This document shows positions 23,259-33,516 of a stretch of DNA of 62,000 nt, one piece after another. Each line of letters begins with the position of its first letter. Position 1 is the first letter of the stretch. The notes under the pieces are model-generated. The model worked only from the letters and a program-made list of their open reading frames with translations, was not told the DNA's origin and searched no databases. Position numbers and translations under genes: made by a program. Origin of the DNA: Owenia fusiformis (taxonomy: Eukaryota; Annelida; Polychaeta; Sabellida; Oweniidae); the NCBI GenBank assembly GCA_903813345.2, contig CAIIXF020000012.1, positions 31,316,501 to 31,378,500 of the forward strand, in the 5' to 3' direction.

Positions 23259-25054
23259 TCAAAAGACTAAGAATAAAATAAAACAGCACAACCATTGTAA
23301 TAACCTTATCTCTAATATACTAACATTGTTGCCCATTTTGTCAGTATTCTGAGATTCCTTGCCCTCTGAAACATCCCTTGGGAAGGTTGGTACGTATGGT
23401 AACAGTTTATAAGTCATGCTCAGTTCAGGTGGGTGCTTAATGGTTTGGTCTGCAAGGTTTGTACATTTCTCAAACATCTGAGCCATTGGTCGTAAAACTG
23501 TAGCATTACTCGCTTTAGCACCAATTGCTACATTGAATTCATATCCAATTTTACCTTTCTTGATTAAATCAGAAAATGTAGTGATATATACATGTTTTAT
23601 GAGCCCCAATGGTTGATATGCTTCTTTAATTAAGGTATGCATTGTTTCATGGACATACTTAGCAAACACTCCTTTGTTTCCACCTCACAAATAAGAAGCA
23701 TTGGGAAGTTTGAAATGGCAGCTAATGATAACATTGATGAGTCTACTGACTAGCAAACATGAGTTGTCATTCAAGGCATAACCCTTTGGGCATTTGCTTG
23801 CTTTGCAGGAGCCCCTGACATCACAATCAAATTCTAACGACTTGAGACTTAGCTGCCCACCTGTACTGATTAGCTTCTTGAAGTTAAGGTCAAGTAATAA
23901 TTGAAGAGAAAACATAGCATTCTTAACTTTACTAAACTCCTGCGGCATATCTAATATATCACAAATACCCATCCTCTCATCCCGAACACATTTCATACAG
24001 TACCAGTTGTGGTATATTTTATATGGGAATACATAGATTATGTCTTGCCCAGTTGAAGCACAGAGGTGTGCAATTGCACTTTCCTTACATCTTGTACACT
24101 GATAAATAGTGGGCAAACATTGCCTTGTGTTCGTTGGTGGTATAAACTCTAAGCTGAATGTTTCATCTTGTTTAAGAAAGTCAAAAATAAAGGAGATGTC
24201 AGCATTCAATAATTTATCATTGATATTCTGGAAAAAATTGTCTGAACTCGCAGGGTCTTCGCACTGGATTTTAGTTACCCATGGTCTTACCCTGTCTCAA
24301 ACATTGTTGCACTGTGCACAGTAAATGTTTTTGTAGTTCAGTCCAGTTGTATTATCATACACTGGATTCTTCTCCAGTATTGTGTAAGTGTTTTTACATT
24401 GTTTTTCCAGAGTGCTTCCTTGATGTTCCCGTAAACATTTAGACCTTAAATACACATATGACATATGTGATATCCATCTGCACGTGTATTCTGACCTTTC
24501 AGACTTGGATTTAAATGCTGCCATTTGAAGCGTTGCTGCAGTGGATGTTTCGTTAAGACATTCTTCACCATAATCTTTGCAACAGTCATCGTAGCGCTCA
24601 CAGTTCGTGTCACACTGACAATAGAACTGAAAATTGTCTGTATAATGACCGCATCTGTTTTGACTGTTGACTGTTGTTTACCACACTTCTGTCTTTCAAA
24701 GTCAGTGTACTTACAGGCGTTGTCAGGGAGATTTGCATTTGTTTGGTGTATTGGCATGACTGAACCTCTTTTCACTGTTGTTTTCACTACCTTTCCTTTA
24801 GGTCTAGACATCATTTGTGTCTCTCTCCATGTTGTTCTGTTGACAAATTCTTTTCCAGATTCGCTGTCAAAAGTAGGTTTTGTTGTTATTGTACTTGTTG
24901 GTGTGATACGCTGGGCCAACTTTTCGATATCTTCTGCAAGATCATCCTCTGACGCTTCAACATTAGCATCAGTACCAACTGGTGTTGTTCTAAAAATGTT
25001 TCCAAAAATTACTCTGTACAAGATCAAGAAGCATAATATTAAGACGAATTTCAT
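23259..25054 (-). pseudogene. Somatomedin-B family gene copy 3, frameshifted
   Basis: It is homologous along its whole length to the 17151-18800 gene and starts at an equivalent ATG with signal peptide MKFVLILCFLILYRVIFG. Lesions relative to copy 2 are a 2 bp insertion near 24665 just before the somatomedin-B core, a Gly-to-TGA nonsense change near 24296 (NNVG context), and a 1 bp deletion plus stop near 23680. The C-terminal end keeps the Leu codon that copy 2 lost and the hydrophobic tail LCCFILFLVF. The copy is non-coding as a whole. Its many synonymous-looking differences suggest it was once functional. Confidence 0.88.
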
Positions 25055-25059
25055 CTTGT

Positions 25060-25870
25060 TCGCTGCAGTTACAAAGAGCACATCAATTACCCAGGATATT
25101 GACCATTTTATATTGTATACTTAATTCAGCACATGAGCCTCCAATTAAGAAAATATAATATGCCATGCCATGATATCTTATGTTTGTTATTATGATCAAG
25201 ATCTTGAGTTTCGAAGATGATGAAATTAAGGTATGGTGAAAAACAGTACATTTGATTGGTCATTTGATTATCAAAATGCAATTATTTAAGGGCCAGCTGC
25301 TCAAACTTTTTTACTTAAGATTTGATTAATCAAACCATTGTATTATATTTCTTAATGATTGCTATTTGATATAAAATAGGGGTATGCTTTATATATTTTC
25401 TTTACATGATTTGATGAAACAATTCAATTGTATTTAATTAATGATTGGGTTGTTGGCCTGAATATGGCCAACTACTTTGTTTTCTTTAAAATTGTGATTT
25501 AATTAAACCATTGTATTATATTTCTTAAAGATCATTGGTCTTAAAATTGGTCACAACTTCATGACTTTCCTAAGCATGATTAATTCGTACACCCCTTGTA
25601 TTATATATCTTACTGACCATCGTTGGATTTAAAACTTACTTGCTACTAACTTGGAAATCCAGCTCTTATTATTGCACCAATTTGACACAATATAAGGTAT
25701 AGGCCAAAAACAATACACCTTGCAAAATAGAAAGTACTCTAAATCAATGGGTTTGACACCATATAAGGTAAAGGCCAAACTCAATACACCTTGCAAAATA
25801 GAAAGTACCCTAAATCAATGGAGTTGACAACCAATGTATTTGATGATAGGCGGATTAACATTTTTGCAAC
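25060..25870. repeat. 5' flank of unit 3
   Basis: Matches 18830-19560: the 'gatcaagatcttgagtt' block, the 92 bp repeats (25325-25640) and two diverged copies of the 72 bp 'ggtataggcc' unit (25678-25825). Homology fades by about 25870, which is the end of the array. 25871-26192 shows nothing recognisable. Confidence 0.7.
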
Positions 25871-26192
25871 TTTTTGGGGAAATGCATCCCAATCACTAAT
25901 TGATGAATGTTATTTAAATAGTTTAACAATATTGACTGGGATCTTTTAAAGGAATTCTGAGTGTTGGAAATTACCAAATTTTGCAATTTGTGGAACAAGG
26001 CTAAACAACCTTGACATATTCTTAATTCTTTAAGTTTTTTAAAAGAGAAGCTAAGGCGAGTTGGTAGAACATAATCTCTTTGATGTCTTAAGGGGCGGAC
26101 CATAATATATGTTCATATTTCCGATCGGAAATAAATCACAAATAAATGGAGGATTAATGTTATACCTGCAAATTTAAATTTGTATATTTCAG

Positions 26193-29100
26193 TTGCTTTA
26201 TCCTATATAAATGGGGTATTCCCAGTTCTTGCTCTGGTTTTCCTAGTTGGAATACCCATAGCAGCTCAAATGTATTTTACTTCCAAAAATGACGAACCAC
26301 CTGTATACCACACAGTGAGTACTTAGTTAAAATATCAAGAACTGTTTAATGACCTGTAAGGTCTCAAAACTATGTTTTTATTATCTCTAAACTATCATTT
26401 TGTATTCGATACTTTCCAATAATTAAAGAAATAACTTCATTTTGTTTTCACATTCAAATTTTCCTAGTTACCATGTACATTTGTTCTAAACCAAATCTAT
26501 TTTCACCCTTGTCTAGTTGAGTTGACCTTTGACAAACATGTCATTTTAAAAAATGTAACATGTGAAGATGGATTGATAACAATAAAAATCACTTAATGAT
26601 TATTATAAAAGAACTTATTCATTATATGAATTGAATATTTACTTTTAATTATAGGTTTTTGCATTTATTGGTTTTGTAGTGTCAGTGATCTGGATCTATG
26701 CGATTGCTAACGAGATTGTAAATATTCTACAAGTGAGTTTGGCTCTTCTCATTCATCGTTTTTACGTCAGTCATGTTTTGATTTGAGTGGGAAATGTGAA
26801 AATGGCAAATAAATAATGTGAAATAAGCACAGGATAAAAGGAACAGTGATTATGCAAGCGGTTTCAATTGTATAGAAAACTTGAAATTTCAGGAGTTAAT
26901 TGATATTTTAGAGAAAAACCTGTAGAATGCTTTGATTTTTTCACATGGGTATTATATTAGCTGAACTTGAGAAAGCCTAGTTCAAGCAATAAATAAACAA
27001 CTAGATTGCACAACATTTTACCTTAAATTAAATATTGATCACCAGGTCAGATTCACTTTGAACCTGAACCATTGAAGGATCTTGTTACATTAACCCTCTT
27101 GTTATAAGTATTAGAACTAGAAAAGTGCTCGTATTTGGGAATTACATGTATTTTCCTTTTAGAAAGTATAAGTGGGCGTTCACCCTTCACAATCTACACA
27201 TGGTATTACAATTACCTTGCATTTGTATGCAATGAAGTCAATGGGAAAGTTAGCGATCTCTATCCAACGATATGTTCCGATTACCCTGATATAGCCTGGT
27301 GATACCTCGTTTTGATATTCTACAGGGCGTATCAAAAAAACGCAACAAGTAGTTATCTGGTAAAATCACAAAATTAGTGAAGACTACATCAATTTCATTT
27401 AATGTACCATGAAGCCATGTCTCTCCTCTTTGCAATGATATATCATTCATTCACATGTGGTAATGGTTGGGTGAGAAATCCTTCCATTTGCACAGTGGGT
27501 CAAAATCGGCTCTGCGCCAGGTTTTAGATATTGAAAAAATCAGTGCAAGGGCTAAGTGCCAATGGAAGGTCCCCTGACTTGAATTGTTGTGACTTTTTCT
27601 TTTGGAGCTATCTCAGGAGCATCTGTGCTCACATTTCCTCCACCAGATATTGCAAAACCTCGAGAAAGATTTGCCCATGGGCTACTTTTCTTTGCTTTAA
27701 CCCACACATGATTCAGGGGCGAACCATGCATGACGTGGACAGATGAGCGCATCTTTATGTGCAAGGAAGTGGTGGCAATTTGGAAGGGTATAGGATGTAT
27801 TCTTGCAAGAGTATGAGTATGAACACTTTACTGTCTATGACATACCTGTCACACCTTCTCCTAACAGCCCCTATGCCCCTTGTACTGACTTTTGCAATGT
27901 TTTAAACTTGGGACCTAGCTGAATTTTGCCCCACTTTGCAAAATTAATGATTATTCGCCAAGAGATGACTCCCTGTGAATGAATGATATTCCATTGCAAA
28001 GAGGAATAATTTGGCTTTTTGGTATATTGAATAAAAGGATGCAGTCAGCATTGGTTTTATGTTTTCGTCCAATATTGCATAGGGCTCCGTACACTGACTT
28101 TTGCAATGTTTATAACTTGGCCCGAAGCTAATTTTGGACCACTTTGCAAATGGAATGATTACTCACCCAACCATGACCAAATATCAATGAATGATATATC
28201 ATTGTAAAGAGGAGACACATGGCTTTATGATGCATTGAGTGAAATCAATGCTGTTATCACTGGTTTTGTGCTTTTTCAAGATAACAATCTGTTGCGTTAT
28301 TTTTGATACGCACTGTATTGCTTTAATGAACATGATAATATCCATCCTCCGATCACAGGGCTTCAAAATCCAGAATATCTTCTTTCTTTTTACCCCCTGC
28401 TATAACCAAGTTGGACGCGCCCGATTAAACTGAATCACGTGATCTAATTATGCGCCGATGACGTATACATGATTGCTGTGTTGCGACAGCCAATCAAATT
28501 GCGAGTTCTTAATCGGGGAAATGCTAACTGCTTATAGCAGGGGGAAGAAGGAGGTACGGATTCTGGACACCTGCTTAGGAGGATGGATAATATCATGATG
28601 TCATGTTTCATATCAATCAAATTTTACTCACACACAGATGTGTGATGGCATCAGTTATGTCACTATGACGTGAAATATGCCTTCGTTCTTGCCCAAATAT
28701 AGAGCCTCCCAAGGTTGGCCTATAAGTACAGTCATGTACTTTTATAGTAATCTTTTTCAAGCCTTTGAATTTTCATTTTAATGGTATTTTTCATGTTTTA
28801 GATGTTTGGAGTTGTATTCAATCTGAATAACGCATTACTTGGTCTTACACTTCTAGCCTGGGGTAATAGCATTGGAAGTAGGCCTTTGGCATTTAACGAC
28901 TTACAATACTGTGAACTTAATTTGAAATCTCTCGATACTGTTGATATTTTATTGGAATGGAAAATCCTTGTTTATTAATCTGTATATTCTGAATGACTTA
29001 TCAACTATTGTGTTAAAGGTTTTAATTTGTAGATCGCCTTGCAAAATGAATACAGGGTGTCTAGGAAGTTAAGTTACGGATGCTCCAATTCAAAGATTCT

Positions 29101-31182
29101 TTCTAGTATTGTAACCCCTTGAAGCAAAAATCCAGTTATCTTAAATGTTTACAACTGCTTGAATGAATAATTTTCTATTGATTTGTGCAGACTCATTGAG
29201 ACTCACGTCTATAGCTTGTCAAAATATAAACATGTTTTGAACAATTTTTTGTAAAAGGATTAACTTTTCAACGCCTCCTTTTTAAGATATTTTGTATTTG
29301 TTTTTTTTAGATTTGGTAGCAGATAAAGTCATGGCGAAAGCAGGGTGCCCTAGGACGGGAAATTCTGCATGTTTTGGTGGGCCACTGTTTAGTATCCTTT
29401 TTTTCAAGAAACTCCAAAGTGTGTTTTGGGGTGAAAATCTGATTCAAACATGACTGTATTCACGCTTTCTATAAAACTGTGAAAAAAATCAACATTTCAC
29501 CTGGGGTGTATTCGTCAACACTACACCTGGTATATGGCGGACCATTAAATGAATATTTAAAAAAAAAGTTTTCATTTTTGAATCATAATATAGACATCAG
29601 AGCAGGTGTAATATTGCCGAATACACTAGGGGTACAAAAATAACAATTATCCATCATTAGAATCATTATCATAGTGATGAAGACTGTTTCGATTTTAGAA
29701 TAATTTGGGCTCATATCATTTGATCCCTTGTCATGTCTAATATTTTATAAAAATGCCCTTGTGTAAGCTGTATTTGAGGTAAGCTAAAGATTTTTACAAT
29801 AACGCATTCAATTGTTAATAAATATGGTTACCATTTTATTATTTGGGAGAATTTAAACATTTCCCCATATTTTTTATTTTTGCACTGTGAACATTAAGTA
29901 ACTTCACCAATTGGTAACAAGTCACAGTTTTGACCTTGAAAGTGAAACATTGTTAGGTCAATTATACAAACTTGCTTGCAATTCTGCCTTTAATAGGGAA
30001 ACAAAGAGTAGAGAATGGAAACAAGTTGACAATGACATTTCAATATTTAATATTTAATATTCAATAAACACTTCACAATATAAGACCGATGGGTAGGTAT
30101 TACAATTGATTTTCTATGGTCTTTTGGCATCTATTTTGTTATTATAATTCATCATCGTTATTATTGTTTCTAAGGTCTGTGATTTTTCATTTCCTTTACT
30201 TTGAGGGAAATTTCGATTATGAATTTAGTCCAAGGACTACCTACGCGTATAACAAACAAAGTGCTATAAATAAAACATGATATAGGCAATTTAATATTTA
30301 GTCTAATTTTAATATATATTGAATTGTTTGTCCTTGCATCAATCAATATAACGTTCACTTATTTGCAGAAATTTAACATTGGTGTCATTCTCTGTGGGGT
30401 CCAGTGTATGAGTTTGATAAATATTTTCGTCAAAAACTCGTAAGGACATTACACATAGATAAATGTCAGGTGCAGGATATCTTTTTGATGAAACTAATTC
30501 GGTGATATCTTATCTTATAAATTTCTTCTTTCTTAGGCATATTAGCAAGAAATTCTCAGTCAAAGAATTTTTAGGAAAGTGAATGATTCACAGAGATGTC
30601 ATGTTTTCAATGGTATTTTCATTTCATTACGTTATATTAGTCTGCAACTTTTTTATGGTCTTTGTCTGTATTAAAATCCAAGCGATGACATTTTGCATGT
30701 TAATGGCTTGTATTAGGTTTTAATGAGCCCATTTAAAATATTGAAATTACTGCACAGATAACAAGATGGTTTACTAAAATGTATATTATTATTATTTTCC
30801 TTCATTTCATCTCAGATTTACTTTTAGGGGTTGGAATACCATTCACAATAGGGTGCATAAACAAAGGGGGAAAATTTTATGTAAGTACAAATATAGCGAT
30901 TTGACAACTGTCGACTGTTTATACTTGTTTTGTTAATCAAAAAATAGAATTTAATTTTGAGATAATCATTCGTGATTTTTCAAAGTCAAAGTACAAAGTC
31001 TGTTTTTTTAGATCCAGTTTACGTTCATCCAGGTGATTTTGCTAGGGTTCCTTGCACTAAGCCTTCTCTCTTCACTCATATACCTGGTCATCTTTAAATT
31101 CTACATTTCAAGAGGATATGGCGTTTACCTCATCTGCCTCTATGTGACATTCCTAACTGTCGCCCTCCTTGTAGAAACTTGA
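26193..31182 (+). CDS. SLC8B1: Mitochondrial Na+/Ca2+ exchanger, last six exons
   Basis: Exons at 26193-26314, 26655-26732, 28802-28877, 29311-29391, 30816-30880 and 31012-31182 join in frame with good splice sites. They give about 196 C-terminal residues. The product exchanges Na+ for Ca2+ across the inner mitochondrial membrane. Hydrophobic helices are obvious (FPVLALVFLVGIPIAAQM; VFAFIGFVVSVIWIYAI). The alpha-2 repeat reads LGLTLLAWGNSIG, then NLVADK across the splice, then SACFGGPLFNLLLGVGIPF, which is diagnostic of the SLC8B1/NCLX branch. The residue after GNSIG is normally Asp but is Asn here, encoded by AAT split by an intron. The reading ends VALLVET, about seven residues short of the family end. 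The 5' exons (first half, alpha-1 repeat) are not visible, so the minus-strand array may lie in a long intron or the gene may be a partial copy. Confidence 0.9.
27323..28315 (+). mobile_element. Mariner-family element with transposase remnant, in intron
   Basis: It starts CAGGGCGTATC and ends GATACGCACTG with TA on both sides. The inverted repeats include 'aaaaaacgcaac' and extend to 'gcaatgatatatcattca'. Near 27567 the plus strand encodes SPDLNCCDFFFWSYLRS, matching the SPDLNPCDFxLWGYL motif that holds a catalytic Asp in mariner transposases. Stops surround it. A sister copy lies inverted at 54545-55437. Confidence 0.85.
28329..28600. mobile_element. Foldback MITE in exchanger intron
   Basis: The ends 'catgataatatccatcctcc' and 'ggaggatggataatatcatg' are inverted, and 'taccccctgctataa' pairs with 'ttatagcagggggaa'. 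The GC-richer loop includes 'cacgtgatctaatt'. No coding frame is present. Confidence 0.75.
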
Positions 31183-31840
31183 GTAATTGATGTACAATTC
31201 AATTAAATAGGAAAGAATATCAGAATTCCAGAGTTTATCTGCTATGTGTAAGGAAACTCGAGACTGAAAGAAGAAATTGTAGACTGTAAAACAGGGTTCT
31301 TGACCTAGATTGAGAATATGATTGCATATATATTCCTATCTGTTGCCCTTTTAGTAGAAATTGGGGTGATTGATATGCAATCTAAGTAAAGGAAATTCCA
31401 AGAATGGCAATTTCAAAATTAAATGCTGTTCGTGTGGAAACTTGGGACTGAAAGAAGAAATATAGACTTTTAAACAGGGCTCATGACTTACGTTGAAAAT
31501 ATGGTTGCGTATTTCTAACTGTGGTTCTTCCAGTAGAAACTGGGCCGATTGATGTGCAATTTAACTAAAATGGCAATTCCAGAATTAGCTGATGTGTGTT
31601 TGGAAAATTCAACTGGATGAGGAATCATAGATTTTTAAACAGGGTTCATGACCTCGATTGAAAATATGATTGCATATTCTTAACTGCCACTCTTCCAGGA
31701 GAAACTAAAGGAAATTCCAAGAATGGGAAATCCAGAATTTAACTGCTGTTTTTTTTAAACTTGGGACTTTAGCAATGAAGTAATTATATACTTTTAAAAC
31801 TTGGTTTATGAAAACATGATTGCCACATTAAACATTGGCA
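31149..31840 (+). repeat. Minisatellite built from the exchanger's last codons and 3' UTR
   Basis: About four copies of a 165-183 bp unit start at 31149, 31332, 31511 and 31675. Copy 1 overlaps the final codons of the coding exon. Each copy carries a version of 'attcctaactgt', 'gtagaaact', 'gattgatgtgcaat' and 'aaacagggttcatgac'. Copies 2 and 3 can be read in the exchanger frame as LLVEIGVIDMQSK-stop and LPVETGPIDVQFN-stop. Confidence 0.85.
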
Positions 31841-31934
31841 TTCGGTCCATTGTCCAATTTAATAATTATTTTATCCTTGGCAGTGTTTTTCTACTATCTG
31901 AAAACTTATTTAGAATTTGACTAAAGACATTAAT

Positions 31935-32000
31935 ATGTACAAACATATTTGTTATATGTACAAACATATTTGTCATATGTACAAACATATTTGTCATATT
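31935..32000. repeat. Short tandem repeat, about 24 bp unit
   Basis: Three nearly exact copies of 'atatgtacaaacatatttgt'. A simple local expansion. Confidence 0.8.
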
Positions 32001-32229
32001 ATCTCGCTAAGACCAACTACCTGTGAACAGAGAAAATGCTTGGAGGGAGTACACTTTTGAGATTGGATGATTTAGGATTTTTTAAATTGATATGCAGTTG
32101 AGGGAAAAATGATTCCTTTTGTGATTGCAAAAATAATGCAAAAATGTTGCATTTTTTGTATCACCCTGTATATTATATTTTTAATGTATTATTGTAAAAT
32201 CTACACATATTTTGATAAAATTGTATATA

Positions 32230-32375
32230 TTAAATGGCATAATATGATACAAAACTTGTGATACAATTAATGTGTAATTTTTATAAAAATGTATATGAAT
32301 TTATATGAAATAATAATAATATTTAACTCAGTAAAACCTAGAACATTTTTGCCGAGGAAAAACGTTCAGTGTTTT
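32230..32375 (+). repeat. Dispersed repeat, copy B
   Basis: Same sequence and orientation as 3716-3872, sharing 'acttgtgatacaattaatgt' and 'gaggaaaaacgttcagt'. Nothing coding is present. 32376-32780 shows only a 50 bp segment (about 32560-32612, 'tatcgatatggcgaac') that recurs inverted at about 56275-56325. Confidence 0.7.
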
Positions 32376-32782
32376 TAGGTGTTCACTATAGAGAGAGATT
32401 TACTTATACATAAGTCAGTGGAGTATGTGGCGAAAAGGTGTCAACTGAAACTGTGGTTTTCAATCAATATATCTATAAGAATGGAGAAACTAAATTAGAA
32501 TTTCTCAAAACAGGCTAAATAAATGAAAACAACAGGCAACATTAATGGAAATCATAAAGGAGTGGTATCGATATGGCGAACTTTTTGAACACGCGTTTCT
32601 CTTAAACCAGTCAACAAAACATTCTGATAATTTTACACATCGTCAATTTAATCGTAATCTTTTGGATGGAAACATTATGATTTGAAATTTGTATGTATAC
32701 TTTTCTCTATATTGTTTTAGATAACACATCAGACACTTCTTTTGTTCTTGGTATCATATGTTCGGATTGAAATGACACATCT

Positions 32783-32959
32783 ATCCGAACCTCATTGGAA
32801 CAAAACGACATAAACACAACGTGTTTAGGTCTCTCAATATTGTAATTGTACAAAGGAAAATTTAGTTGATTTCAACCAAAATGTCCTTTGTATAACTATA
32901 ATATTGAGAGGTCTAAGAAAATGTTGTATATGCTATTTTGTTCCAACAAGGTTCGGAAA
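32783..32959. repeat. Long imperfect hairpin
   Basis: Arms of about 80 bp: 'ccgaacctcattggaacaaa' through 'tctctcaatattgtaat' pairs with 'atattgagaggtctaag' through 'ttttgttccaacaaggttcg'. The loop is short ('agttgatttcaacc'). It is probably a small MITE, but as RNA it would fold into a long hairpin. Confidence 0.75.
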
Positions 32960-33110
32960 GACATTTTATTTCATTCTCAAGAATTGGTAGAAAGGAACAA
33001 AAAATAATTGCACTAAAAACAAAAAGTGTTAACAAAAACAGTTATATAAAATATATAATTAAGTGCCTCCAAACAAATAAAGGAAAATCCAAAATTTTCC
33101 TTTTTTGGTC

Positions 33111-33232
33111 ATGCCGAGTGAAATCAGGAAAAAATCGTACCTTCGACGTTCCGACTTTTTGAACCGTTTCGTTAACCAGCGTAATCGAGCGGATCACCAG
33201 TATGGATGCCATTTTTTGTGTCACTCGGTATC
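33111..33232. mobile_element. Small MITE-like element upstream of the lectin gene
   Basis: The ends 'atgccgagtga' and 'tcactcggtat' are inverted. The interior 'gaaccgtttcgttaacc' and 'gcgtaatcgagcggatcacc' recurs inverted at about 46000-46055 ('ggtgatccgctggattacg'), and a shorter related piece is at 47070-47130. Confidence 0.6.
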
Positions 33233-33397
33233 ATAGATTTCAACCAATGGTGATGAATTAAAACTAAAAAGTCCATATGTGTGTCAAAACAACCTTTCAT
33301 GAGATAACCCCCTCGTAATTAATGTTATTCAACTCCAAGGATCATCGATCGTTTGTTACTAGGTAAAACAAGATAATAATAAACTAGAATTAATTTG

Positions 33398-33408
33398 GAT
33401 ATATACTG
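33398..33408 (+). promoter_or_regulatory. Possible TATA box of the lectin-EGF gene
   Basis: 'gatatatactg' lies about 110 bp before the ATG at 33517, a reasonable distance for a core promoter. There is no supporting initiator evidence. Confidence 0.3.
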
Positions 33409-33516
33409 TAGCTTGCAACGGTATTGCGACAACCCCTCAACCTTTCACTGAGTAAAATAATTGAGTATTGGAAGTTCCACGCCACCGGGACGCACCGAAT
33501 TCAGCAAAAACAAAGC

